Of a stretch of DNA of 13,465 bases, positions 6,869 to 13,321 are shown piece by piece. The stretch comes from JAFALX01 sp036378495 (GTDB taxonomy: Bacteria; Chloroflexota; Dormibacteria; Aeolococcales; Aeolococcaceae), in the NCBI GenBank assembly GCA_036378495.1, contig DASUWI010000048.1:1-13465 (forward strand), given 5' to 3'. How positions within the stretch are numbered: the first letter of the stretch is position 1; the number at the start of each line of letters is the position of its first letter. The notes below the pieces were generated by a model. The model did not search any database and was not told where the DNA came from. It worked only from the letters and a program-made list of their open reading frames with translations. The position numbers were made by a program, and so were the translations under genes.

Positions 6869-6874
6869 CTCCTT
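6869..6874 (-). promoter_or_regulatory. Ribosome binding site AAGGAG that fixes the start of the 72-aa protein gene
   Basis: The site is a near-perfect Shine-Dalgarno sequence with a six-base spacer to the ATG at 6862, which decides against the longer frame beginning at 6952. A tandem repeat TGAACCG (6876-6882 and 6883-6889) lies just upstream of it. Confidence 0.75.
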
Positions 6875-6951
6875 GTGAACCGTGAACCGCCTGTCGGGTT
6901 CGATGCGTCCATTGAGCGCCGGATCCAGGATGGCTTCATCGGGAAGCCCCA

Positions 6952-6984
6952 CCCATCTTGGGCGGGAATCACACCCAGATTGGG
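6952..6984. promoter_or_regulatory. Two CCCAnnnTGGG palindromes, 22 bp centre to centre
   Basis: CCCA-TCT-TGGG (6952-6962) and CCCA-GAT-TGGG (6974-6984) lie in the 204-bp gap (6863-7066) between the divergent small membrane gene and DUF899 gene. The 22-bp spacing is about two helical turns, so both would face the same side of DNA. A TRGGY-type half-site is known for some LuxR/GerE-family regulators. The nearby LuxR-type protein is therefore a possible binder; this is inference. Relative to the -10-like TAGGCT at 7017-7022, the sites fall at about -50 and -72, where activators often bind. Confidence 0.55.
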
Positions 6985-7016
6985 GGCTGGCTCTCCGCGC
7001 GGCCGGCTGCAGTGCG

Positions 7017-7022
7017 TAGGCT
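7017..7022 (+). promoter_or_regulatory. -10-like box TAGGCT upstream of the DUF899 gene
   Basis: It is part of the 10-mer CGTAGGCTCA (7015-7024), identical to that before menE. The predicted start point near 7029 leaves a leader of about 38 bases containing the RBS. There is no clear -35 box, which would fit dependence on an activator bound at the upstream palindromes. Confidence 0.35.
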
Positions 7023-7066
7023 CAGGCGGCCGGGCTCGGCAGCCGTCGACAACCAGGAGAGACCTC

Positions 7067-7822
7067 ATGACCGATCACAGGACGGGGAGCCGCGAGGAGT
7101 GGCGCGCCGCGCGGTTGCAGCTGCTCGACGCGGAGAAGGCGCACGTGCGGAAAAGCGATGAGCTGGCGCGGCAGCGGCAGGAGCTGCCCTGGGTGCACCT
7201 CGACAAGGAGTATCGATTCGACACCGACGACGGCCCGGCAGGCCTCGCCGATCTCTTCCGCGGCCGTTCGCAGCTGCTCGTGTATCACTTCATGTTCGGT
7301 CCCGACTACGACGCCGGGTGTCCGCTGTGCTCCGCCATCGCCGACGGGTTCAATGGTTTCGCGGTTCATCTCGCCAACCACGACGTGATGCTCTGGGCGG
7401 TGTCGCGCGCGCCGCTGGCGAAGATCCAGGCGTACAAGCAGCGCATGGGCTGGACCTTTCCGTGGGCGTCCAGCGTCGACAGCGACTTCAACTACGACTT
7501 CCAGGCGTCGTGGACCGTCGAGCAACAGCAATCCGGCACGGCCGAGTACAACTTCCGGCCGATGGACGTGCGCGCGAACCTCGAGGCGGGCAAGGATTGG
7601 GACGCACGAGTGGGAACAGACTGGGCGACGTACACGCGCGAGCACCCCGGCATGAGCGCGTTCGTGCGGGAGGACGGTGTCATCTACCACACGTACTCCG
7701 CATACGCGCGAGGGCTCGACGGGCTCTGGGGCATGTACCAGTGGCTCGACCGCGCGCCGCTGGGGCGCAACGAACCAGGTGGCATCTGGTTCCTGCGCCA
7801 CGATGAATACGGTGACGGCTAG
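7067..7822 (+). CDS. DUF899-family thioredoxin-fold protein
   Basis: This 251-aa protein matches the DUF899 family from end to end: the N-terminal SREEWRAARLQLLDAEK helix (8-24), RQELPWVHLDKEYRFD (37-52), LADLFRGRSQLLVYHFMFGPD (60-80), a CPLC motif (Cys85, Cys88), AVSRAPLAKIQAYKQRMGW, FPWASSVDSDFNYDF and the C-terminal HTYSAYARGLDGLWGMYQWLD. The family has a thioredoxin-like fold, is cytoplasmic, and its biochemical role is not settled. The CxxC at the thioredoxin position makes a thiol-redox function plausible. AGGAG five to seven bases before the ATG at 7067 fixes the start; the open frame extends upstream to 6836, but that part is not family-like. Its stop shares CTAG with the stop of the convergent GNAT gene. 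Tandem palindromes lie upstream. Confidence 0.92.
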   Translation: MTDHRTGSREEWRAARLQLLDAEKAHVRKSDELARQRQELPWVHLDKEYRFDTDDGPAGLADLFRGRSQLLVYHFMFGPDYDAGCPLCSAIADGFNGFAVHLANHDVMLWAVSRAPLAKIQAYKQRMGWTFPWASSVDSDFNYDFQASWTVEQQQSGTAEYNFRPMDVRANLEAGKDWDARVGTDWATYTREHPGMSAFVREDGVIYHTYSAYARGLDGLWGMYQWLDRAPLGRNEPGGIWFLRHDEYGDG

Positions 7823-8238
7823 CGGTTCGTGACGAACCGGGCGCGGCGCGCCTGCTCTTCGTAGCCTTCCGAGCGCCAGAACGCCATCGCCGCCACGTCG
7901 TCGGCCACCACGATTGCGGTCAACCGGGTGGCGCCGCGTGCGCGAAGGCGTCGTGCTCCCTCGCTCAGGAGCCGGCGCGCGACACCCTCTCGACGGTGCT
8001 GGGGCAGCACGGCCAGCCGGTGGAAGGATCCACGCCAGCCGTCCCACGCAGCGATGAGCGTGCCGATCAGCTGCCCATCGGATTCCGCGACGATCAGCGC
8101 GTCCGGCTCGTGCGAAAGCAGCCGCTGGAGCGCGGCGGGCGTGTCCGTCGCGGTTGGGTGTGCGCCGGCGAGTGACCACACGCGGAGCACCGCCGCGACC
8201 TCGTCCACACGGCACGAGCGGATCAGTGGAGCGGACAC
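7819..8238 (-). CDS. GNAT-family N-acetyltransferase
   Basis: This 139-aa protein has the single-domain GNAT layout. Beta strands (ALIVAESDGQLIGTLIAAW, 47-65) lead to motif A, LAVLPQHRREGVARRLLSEGARRLRARGA (75-103), whose QHRREGVA (80-87) forms the acetyl-CoA pyrophosphate loop. A C-terminal AMAFWRSEGYEEQ (117-129) is typical of the acceptor-side end of the fold. The substrate cannot be read from the sequence. The GTG start at 8238 is preceded only by a weak purine stretch (AAGAGA); an ATG at 8243 is out of frame. The gene lies 28 bp downstream of the proline-rich small gene on the same strand, so the two may be co-transcribed. It ends in a 4-bp overlap (CTAG) with the DUF899 gene. Confidence 0.93.
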   Translation of the reverse strand: MSAPLIRSCRVDEVAAVLRVWSLAGAHPTATDTPAALQRLLSHEPDALIVAESDGQLIGTLIAAWDGWRGSFHRLAVLPQHRREGVARRLLSEGARRLRARGATRLTAIVVADDVAAMAFWRSEGYEEQARRARFVTNR

Positions 8239-8266
8239 GCCATCGTTCTCTTGGACGCCCGCGTCG

Positions 8267-8530
8267 TCAGGACAGCGACGGCTGCAGTGAGACGATCCTG
8301 ACGATTGCGACGATCAGCGGCACGAGGCGGACGCCGGTGCCGATGATCGCGGTCTTGTTGCGCAGGAAGCCCGAGATCAGGAGCGGCCGGCGAATTCCCG
8401 AGACAGGGTCAGCCGTACCGGGCTGAGCGCTGTACGCGTTGTACGCAGGTGCTGGTGCTGGTGGTGGCGGCGGCGGATCCGGTGGCCTGATGGCCGCGGT
8501 GCTCGATGGTGCTGCCGGGTGCGCAGGCAT
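8267..8530 (-). CDS. Proline-rich small protein with C-terminal hydrophobic segment
   Basis: This 87-aa frame has a Pro/Ala-rich N-terminal half, including six consecutive prolines (about 19-24), then SGIRRPLLISGFLRNKTAIIGTGVR, and a hydrophobic helix LVPLIVAIVRIVSL (about 69-82). The tail could anchor the protein to the membrane. The ATG at 8530 is the first Met close to the low-complexity region, but it has no good RBS. Upstream in-frame ATGs at 8575 and 8602 are also possible, so the N-terminus is uncertain. It precedes the GNAT gene by 28 bp on the same strand. I do not recognise the family. The well-formed hydrophobic C-terminal half supports a real gene, but low complexity leaves room for a spurious frame. 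Confidence 0.5.
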   Translation of the reverse strand: MPAHPAAPSSTAAIRPPDPPPPPPAPAPAYNAYSAQPGTADPVSGIRRPLLISGFLRNKTAIIGTGVRLVPLIVAIVRIVSLQPSLS

Positions 8531-8557
8531 GTCGCTGGACACGCGGGGGTGGGGGGA

Positions 8558-8570
8558 CGGCGGACCGCCG
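8558..8570. repeat. Inverted repeat CGGCGG-A-CCGCCG
   Basis: Perfect 6-bp arms around one base lie between the tRNA gene and the proline-rich gene, 28 bp before the latter's assumed start. A palindrome this GC-rich may be an operator or part of a transcript hairpin, or may occur by chance. Apart from this I see nothing definite in 8531-8635. Confidence 0.3.
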
Positions 8571-8635
8571 ACCATGGTGGCACGGCATGGTACGGCTCGC
8601 ATACGCGGCCACGCGCACTCGCACGTGTGCTGCTG

Positions 8636-8707
8636 TCGGGGCGCCCAGGCTCGAACTGGGGACCCCCTGCTCCCAAAGCAGGTGCGCTACCACTGCGCCA
8701 CGCCCCG
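8636..8707 (-). tRNA. tRNA-Pro (anticodon UGG)
   Basis: The minus strand folds into a full 72-base cloverleaf. The acceptor stem CGGGGCG pairs with CGCCCCG, and the D stem GCGC pairs with GCGC. The anticodon stem CCTGC/GCAGG encloses the loop TTTGGGA with anticodon TGG, and the T arm CCCAG-TTCGAGC-CTGGG is normal. The C1-G72 pair and discriminator A73 are the known identity features of bacterial tRNA-Pro. The CCA end is not encoded; the bases after A73 are CAG. It would decode CCA and, by wobble, other proline codons. It lies 29 bp downstream of the lipoprotein gene on the same strand. Confidence 0.97.
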
Positions 8708-8736
8708 ACGTCTGCGGTGTTTTAGAGTAGCGCCGC

Positions 8737-9108
8737 TCAGAAACCGATGGCGGACTTGCTCGCCACCGCGTTGTTGACGAACGTGACGATGATCGACTTC
8801 GAGCTCTTCGGGTCCTGCCACTCGATGACGATGCTCGTCGTGCCGGCGCCGTTGTCAGCCTCGGACAGCGTGTTGCCCTGCCCGCCCATGAGGGTGCGCA
8901 CATCGTCCAGGGTCATGCCGGCGTGGATGATCCCGTATTTGTCCGTGAACTTCGGCGGCGGCGTCGGCGTGGGCACCGCCGAGTGCGCTGGACGCGACGA
9001 CGCCTTGGGCGTCGTGTGCGAGCTGCCGCCGCATCCGACGAGAGCGGTCACCACAACCAGCAGCGACAACGTGATCAGGCGGCGCGCCGGAACTCTCGCC
9101 AGATTCAT
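8737..9108 (-). CDS. Predicted lipoprotein with SmpA/BamE-like domain
   Basis: This 123-aa protein begins with a lipoprotein signal peptide: basic ARVPARR, hydrophobic LITLSLLVVVTALVG, and lipobox LVGC with Cys26 as the lipidation site. A Ser/Thr/Pro-rich linker follows (27-52). The C-terminal domain (about 53-123), with YGIIHAGMTLDDVRTLMGGQG, then SIVIEWQDPKSSKSIIVTFVNNAVASKSAIGF, resembles the SmpA/BamE-like small fold (helix plus three-strand sheet; DUF3862-type). It would be anchored on the outer face of the cytoplasmic membrane. GGAGG four bases before the ATG supports the start. It diverges from the MarP-type protease gene across 78 bp (9109-9186), where I see no strong promoter beyond a TACCAT box at 9119-9124 on the minus strand. 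Its partner is unknown. Confidence 0.87.
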   Translation of the reverse strand: MNLARVPARRLITLSLLVVVTALVGCGGSSHTTPKASSRPAHSAVPTPTPPPKFTDKYGIIHAGMTLDDVRTLMGGQGNTLSEADNGAGTTSIVIEWQDPKSSKSIIVTFVNNAVASKSAIGF

Positions 9109-9186
9109 GCGGCCTCCGATGGTAGCTGAGGCCTGCTGGCATGGCACGCGCGGCGGCCATCCCGAGACGGCAGACTCTCCGGGCAG

Positions 9187-10359
9187 GTGAACCTCCTCGA
9201 CGGCATCATCATCGTTCTTGGCCTTCTCTTCGCCTACTCCGGCTTCCGGCGCGGGGTCAGCTGGGTGGCGCTCTCCCTGGCCGGCCTGCTCGTCGGCCTC
9301 CTGATCGGTGCGCTCGTCGCTCCGCCGATCGCTCGGGCGCTCTCGCACGATCGCAATGTTCAACCACTGATTGCGATCGGCTTCTTTCTCGCGATTGCGC
9401 TGATCGTGGAGGGCATCGGCACCGCCCTCGGGTTCCAAATCCGGCTGCGCACGATCCGCACGCGGTTCGCGGAGCTTGACTCCGCCCTCGGAGCAGCCCT
9501 GGCGGCGATCGGCGTCGCGCTTGGATCGTGGTACCTCGGCCTCGTCTTCTCCGGCAGCCCATGGGTGGCGCTCGACCAGCAGATCAGCGGTTCCGCCATC
9601 GAACAGGGGCTCAACCACGTGCTGCCGCCACCACCGGGGTTTCTGGCAATCATCCAGAACATCCTCCGGGCGACGAACTTTCCGAATCCGTTTGCGTCAA
9701 TCCTGCCGCCGCGCTCGCCGGTGGGGATCCCGCCGCTGCTCGACACGCCCGGCACCCGCGCCGCTGCGTCGGTCACGTCAAAGGTGGTCGCCTTCGGCTG
9801 CGGCGGCGGCGCCGAGGCAGGCTCGGCGTGGCCGGTCGCGTCCAACTACCTCGTTACCAACGCTCATGTGGTCGCCGGGTCTGACAGTGTCGAGGTGGAC
9901 ACGCCGCAGGGCGCCACCGACCGCGCCACCGTGGTCTTCTACGATCCCGACGTCGACGTCGCCGTGCTGTACGTCCCCAACGTCGGCCTCCCGCCGCTGC
10001 AGCGCACGGGCACGGATCCCCCGCGCGGCGAAACCGCGGCGGCGATCGGCTATCCGGGTGGCGGCACCTTGAAGGTCACGGCCGCAGGCGTCTCCGGCAG
10101 CGAGTCGGCGCAGGGCTACAACATCTACGGCGACACGGTCGTGACCCGCGACATCGTCGTCCTGTCCGCGAGCATCATCCCGGGCAACTCCGGCGGCCCG
10201 CTCGTCGATTCGAACGGTGTCGTGATCGGGCTCGTCTTCGCCGCCAGCACCGTCGACCCCAACGAGGGCTACGCGCTGAGCATGCCGGCGATCGCGCACG
10301 ACGTGAACGCAGGCGTCGGCCAGACGCAGGGTGTCTCGACACAGGGGTGCACCAGCTGA
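9187..10359 (+). CDS. marP: MarP-type membrane serine protease (CvpA-like domain plus trypsin-like domain)
   Basis: This 390-aa protein begins with a CvpA-like membrane domain of four probable helices (about 4-21, 27-48, 59-80 and 98-122). A Pro-rich linker follows, then an extracytoplasmic chymotrypsin-fold protease domain (about 195-390). The catalytic triad is His227 (TNAHVVAG), Asp257 (PDVDVAV) and Ser335 (PGNSGGPL). Cys205 and Cys388 flank the protease domain, at a spacing close to that of the regulatory disulphide of Mycobacterium tuberculosis MarP. In that species MarP gives acid and oxidative stress resistance and processes the peptidoglycan hydrolase RipA; the same role here is inference. 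The GTG start at 9187 has no strong RBS; a CAGACT box lies 10 bases upstream. It converges on the L,D-transpeptidase gene with a 9-bp gap. Confidence 0.93.
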   Translation: MNLLDGIIIVLGLLFAYSGFRRGVSWVALSLAGLLVGLLIGALVAPPIARALSHDRNVQPLIAIGFFLAIALIVEGIGTALGFQIRLRTIRTRFAELDSALGAALAAIGVALGSWYLGLVFSGSPWVALDQQISGSAIEQGLNHVLPPPPGFLAIIQNILRATNFPNPFASILPPRSPVGIPPLLDTPGTRAAASVTSKVVAFGCGGGAEAGSAWPVASNYLVTNAHVVAGSDSVEVDTPQGATDRATVVFYDPDVDVAVLYVPNVGLPPLQRTGTDPPRGETAAAIGYPGGGTLKVTAAGVSGSESAQGYNIYGDTVVTRDIVVLSASIIPGNSGGPLVDSNGVVIGLVFAASTVDPNEGYALSMPAIAHDVNAGVGQTQGVSTQGCTS

Positions 10360-10368
10360 GCGCCGGGC

Positions 10369-11775
10369 TCAGGTGATGATGACCGGGGTGCCCTCGGGCG
10401 TCCAGCCGTAGAGCCACTGCATCACGTCGTGGGGCACGTGGATGCAGCCGTGGCTCGCGCCCGAGGTGTCCTCGCCGCCGGGTCCGTAGAGATCGGCCGG
10501 CTCCCAGGGTGCGTCGTGGATGAAGTAGCCACCGGATGCGAATTCCATCACCCAATTGGTCCACGACGGGACGTAATAGAACGGCGAGCTCGGCGGCCAG
10601 GGTGAGATGAACTGGAACGGCGACTGTTTGTAGAAGATGGAGAAGTTCCCCGTCGGCGTTCGCAGCTCAGGCCGTCCGGTAGTGACGGGGGTCGCCTTGA
10701 CCACGCAGCCGTCCTGGTAGAACACGCCTTCCTGCAGCGCGAGGTTGAACGTGATCACCTTGCCGGCACCGACGTTGTGGCCGCAGACGTTCGCCGCCAG
10801 CTCCGTGTTGATGCTGTTCTGCACGGTGCTGATCTGGTTCTCCACCGCGGTCAGCTGGTCGGTGTTCGCGGCGGCGTGGAACGCCTGCTGCACGCTGTCG
10901 AACTGCGTCATCAGGGCGGCGTTGTTCGGTGTGCTCTCAGCCGCAGCCTGGTCCGCCGAGTACTCCAGTGGCTTGATCAACGCGTTGACGTTGTCGTTCA
11001 GCGCGATGAGCGAGCGCAGCGAGCTGTCGGCATTGACCAGCCGTTGCACGGCATTGGTTGCATCCGCGCTCTGGACGACGTCGCCCTGGTAGTCGTTCTG
11101 TACGGCCGCGATGAGCGTTGGGACATCCCCTGTGTCGAGGTTGTCCGCCTGCGCGGTGCTGACGGCGCTCTGCGCATCGGTGACGAGCCCATCGACGCCC
11201 CCATATCCGGAGACCGAGGCGTTCAGCTCCGCGGTGAGCTGATTCGTCGTGGCCTTGCTGCGCGCCGTCGCGACGTCGCCGAGCCACGCCTTGGCCAGCT
11301 GCTGCAGCTGCTTGGGGCTGCCCGCCGATGCGAGCTGCGCGGGCCACTGCGCCGCGGTGGCGCTGAGGTCGGTGGGGATGTACGACCCCAGCTGCTGGTT
11401 GAGCTGCGACCACAGGGTCACAACGGACCGCGCCTGCGTCCGCCCCGCACTCATGGCGGCGTTCCACACCGTGGTGGTCTGCCGGTGCAGCTGGTCGATC
11501 AACGGCTGGCCGGTGTCGCCCCACCAGTGCGGCGACCACCATGCCGACTGCGAGTCCGCAGACTGCTGAAGCGTGTTCTTGAGCGGTGCGATGTTGGCCG
11601 CCGGCACGCCGGCGCTGACATCCTTGACCCACTCGTTCTGCAACGCGGTGGCCTGCGTGGTGAACTGCGTGTGGCGGCCAGACGCGACTGCAGTCAGGCT
11701 GCCCCCTGCAGCGCAAAGTGCCAGGGCCACGCCCGCGGTTGCGACCATCACAACGACGCGCATGTCTGCTGACAT
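10369..11775 (-). CDS. L,D-transpeptidase (YkuD domain) with long helical N-terminal region
   Basis: This 468-aa protein has an N-terminal signal or anchor helix (about 5-30), then a Gln/Ala-rich, probably helical region of some 300 residues. A C-terminal YkuD catalytic domain follows (about 335-468). The active-site motif is present: His420 in YFIHDAPW and SHGCIHVP with catalytic Cys444; LRTPTGNFSI (371-380) is a further YkuD hallmark. YkuD enzymes cross-link peptidoglycan through 3-3 bonds or attach proteins to it, outside the cytoplasmic membrane. The long helical region may be a spacer crossing the wall. The ATG at 11775 directly follows a GGTAC...GTACC palindrome and has no clear RBS; an ATG four codons in (11763) is an alternative. 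It is divergent from the flavoprotein gene and convergent with the MarP-type protease gene. Confidence 0.93.
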   Translation of the reverse strand: MSADMRVVVMVATAGVALALCAAGGSLTAVASGRHTQFTTQATALQNEWVKDVSAGVPAANIAPLKNTLQQSADSQSAWWSPHWWGDTGQPLIDQLHRQTTTVWNAAMSAGRTQARSVVTLWSQLNQQLGSYIPTDLSATAAQWPAQLASAGSPKQLQQLAKAWLGDVATARSKATTNQLTAELNASVSGYGGVDGLVTDAQSAVSTAQADNLDTGDVPTLIAAVQNDYQGDVVQSADATNAVQRLVNADSSLRSLIALNDNVNALIKPLEYSADQAAAESTPNNAALMTQFDSVQQAFHAAANTDQLTAVENQISTVQNSINTELAANVCGHNVGAGKVITFNLALQEGVFYQDGCVVKATPVTTGRPELRTPTGNFSIFYKQSPFQFISPWPPSSPFYYVPSWTNWVMEFASGGYFIHDAPWEPADLYGPGGEDTSGASHGCIHVPHDVMQWLYGWTPEGTPVIIT

Positions 11776-11805
11776 GGTACGGGAGTACCTGGCGACAGGT
11801 TACTC
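11776..11805. promoter_or_regulatory. Overlapping GGTAC palindromes at a divergent promoter
   Basis: GGTAC-GGGA-GTACC (11776-11789) is a perfect inverted repeat. It overlaps GAGTACCTG-GCGA-CAGGTTACTC (11783-11805), which is symmetrical apart from one extra T. The centres are about one helical turn apart. The first abuts the transpeptidase start codon, and a -10-like TAACCT for that gene (11797-11802, minus) falls inside the second. This looks like an operator that could control the transpeptidase gene and perhaps the divergent flavoprotein gene. I see no regulator gene adjacent to it. Confidence 0.5.
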
Positions 11806-11844
11806 AGAGATGTGTTCATGAAACAGCCGTTGCCGGATCGTGGT

Positions 11845-11850
11845 AGGAGG
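11845..11850 (+). promoter_or_regulatory. Ribosome binding site AGGAGG that fixes the flavoprotein start
   Basis: A perfect Shine-Dalgarno hexamer lies six bases before the GTG at 11857, directly ahead of the FAD-binding fold. This favours that start over the upstream in-frame GTG at 11812 and ATG at 11818. Confidence 0.85.
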
Positions 11851-11856
11851 ACTGAC

Positions 11857-13218
11857 GTGGATGATCGGGTCGACGCGATAGTCGTGGGCATGGGCCCGGG
11901 CGGCGAGCACCTCGCCGGGCGCCTGGCCGAGGCCGGCCTCGCCGTCGTCGGCATAGAGGAGCGGCTGGTAGGCGGCGAATGTCCGTACTTCGCGTGCGTC
12001 CCGACGAAGATGATGGTGCGGGCCGCGGGGCTGGTTGCCGAGGCCCGCCGCGTCGACGGCATGGCGGGCAGCGCGAGCGTCGCGCCCGGCTGGACGCCGG
12101 TCGCACGGCGGATCCGCGACGACGCAACCGATGATTGGGACGACCGCGCCGGCATCGAGCGATTCGAACGCAAGGGCGGACGGTTCGTCCGCGGGGCCGC
12201 GCGCTTCGAGGCCCCCGATCGCGTCGTTGTCGGCGACCAGGGGTTCAGCGCACGCCGGGCCATCGTGATCAACACGGGCACGGAACCCGCCGTTCCGCGC
12301 ATCGACGGGCTGCGCGACGTGCCCTTCTGGACCAACCGAGACGTTGTCAAGCTCACCGCAGCTCCCGAATCCCTCGCGATCCTCGGCAGCGGTCCGGTGG
12401 GCGTCGAGCTGGCGCAGGTCTTCAGCCGTTTCGGCACTCGCGTCACCGTCGTCGAGATGGGTGAGCGTCCCCTCGCGCGCGAAGAACCGGAGGCGAGCGC
12501 CGTGCTCAGCAAGGTCTTCAGCCGCGAGGGCATTGACGTGCGGTGCGACGTCGGTGCGAAGCAGGTCACGGCAGACGGTGACGGCATTGCCATCGCGCTC
12601 GACGACGGCAGCACGGTCCGCGCCCAGCACCTCCTGGTGGCCACCGGACGGCACAACAACCTGGCTCCGCTGCGGCCGGAGCGCGCCCGGCTCGACCCGA
12701 CGGCGGCGGTCGTCCACGTCGATGACCGCATGCGCGCGGCGCCGGGCATCTGGGCGATCGGCGACATCACCGGGCATGGGGCGTTCACGCACGTGTCGCT
12801 GTACCAGGCCGAGGTGGCACGCGCCGACATCCTCGGTGAGCAGGCGCCCGCAGCGGACTACCGTGCCGTTCCGCGGGTGACGTTCACCGATCCCGAGGTC
12901 GGCGCGGTCGGCCTCACCGAACAGCAGGCGCGCGAGCAGGGTCTGACGGTGCGCACCGGCGTGGCGGGCGTGCCAGAGACCGCGCGCGGCTGGATCCACA
13001 AGGCCGGCAACGACGGCGTGATCAAGCTCGTCGAAGACGCCCACCGCGGCGTGCTCGTGGGCGCAACGTCCGTTGGGCCGGCCGGTGGCGAGGTGCTGTC
13101 GATGCTCACGCTTGCGGTGCACGCGCAGATCCCGGTGTCCACGCTGCGCACGATGATCTACGCGTACCCGACGTTCCACCGCGGCGTCGAGGACGCGCTG
13201 CGCGATCTGCTGCGATAG
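11857..13218 (+). CDS. Flavoprotein disulfide oxidoreductase, mercuric-reductase/dihydrolipoamide-dehydrogenase-like
   Basis: This 453-aa protein is a class I pyridine nucleotide-disulphide oxidoreductase of usual length, cytoplasmic, with FAD and NAD(P)H. It has the FAD fold DAIVVGMGPGGEHLAGRLAEAG (6-27), the redox motif GGECPYFACVPTK with two cysteines spaced CxxxxC, the NAD(P)H fold LAILGSGPVGVELAQVFSRFG, the second FAD motif APGIWAIGDITG, and a C-terminal dimerisation domain. In glutathione reductase and lipoamide dehydrogenase a catalytic His is found in HPTxxE; here it is YPTFHRGVED, with Tyr in that place and a His three residues on. The substrate is therefore uncertain; mercury, quinone or a disulphide are all possible. 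The start is set by AGGAGG. The gene ends 53 bp before a strong hairpin. Confidence 0.92.
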   Translation: MDDRVDAIVVGMGPGGEHLAGRLAEAGLAVVGIEERLVGGECPYFACVPTKMMVRAAGLVAEARRVDGMAGSASVAPGWTPVARRIRDDATDDWDDRAGIERFERKGGRFVRGAARFEAPDRVVVGDQGFSARRAIVINTGTEPAVPRIDGLRDVPFWTNRDVVKLTAAPESLAILGSGPVGVELAQVFSRFGTRVTVVEMGERPLAREEPEASAVLSKVFSREGIDVRCDVGAKQVTADGDGIAIALDDGSTVRAQHLLVATGRHNNLAPLRPERARLDPTAAVVHVDDRMRAAPGIWAIGDITGHGAFTHVSLYQAEVARADILGEQAPAADYRAVPRVTFTDPEVGAVGLTEQQAREQGLTVRTGVAGVPETARGWIHKAGNDGVIKLVEDAHRGVLVGATSVGPAGGEVLSMLTLAVHAQIPVSTLRTMIYAYPTFHRGVEDALRDLLR

Positions 13219-13232
13219 CGGGCCACCGGGAC

Positions 13233-13246
13233 CGCACCGCGGTGCG
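13233..13246. repeat. Perfect 14-bp palindrome CGCACCGCGGTGCG
   Basis: It lies 14 bp after the flavoprotein stop and before the larger hairpin. It may be part of the 3' end structure of the transcript. No U-run follows. Confidence 0.4.
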
Positions 13247-13270
13247 ACGCCGTGGTCGCGCGAAGCGGTG

Positions 13271-13308
13271 CGCCGGTGTCCGCTCTCAAACGGGCGCGGA
13301 CACCGGCG
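13271..13308. terminator. Bidirectional hairpin terminator between convergent genes
   Basis: CGCCGGTGTCCGC (13271-13283) pairs perfectly over 13 bp with GCGGACACCGGCG (13296-13308) around a 12-base loop. It sits between the stops of the flavoprotein gene (plus) and the ABC binding-protein gene (minus), where either transcript could use it. U-runs are absent, as is common in high-GC actinobacteria. Confidence 0.75.
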
Positions 13309-13321
13309 ACGCGCGTCTTCG

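Noticed and set aside
6863..6952. A 30-codon N-terminal extension of the 72-aa membrane protein
   Set aside because: AAGGAG six bases before the inner ATG sets the start, and the extension overlaps the palindromic control region.
6836..7066. N-terminal extension of the DUF899 protein
   Set aside because: DUF899 proteins begin near SREEW, and AGGAG precedes the ATG at 7067. The upstream frame covers the operator-like palindromes.
8636..8707. The tRNA gene as an integration site for a mobile element
   Set aside because: There is no integrase, no direct repeat of the tRNA 3' end and no change in gene style on either side.
10777..11772. A 331-codon open frame antisense to the L,D-transpeptidase
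   Set aside because: It has low-complexity Arg/Leu/Val composition and no motif, and the opposite strand has a signal peptide and a YkuD active site.
11800..13179. A 459-codon open frame antisense to the flavoprotein gene
   Set aside because: The plus-strand frame carries all motifs of a flavoprotein with a perfect RBS. The antisense frame is His/Arg/Asp-rich with no domain, a high-GC artefact.
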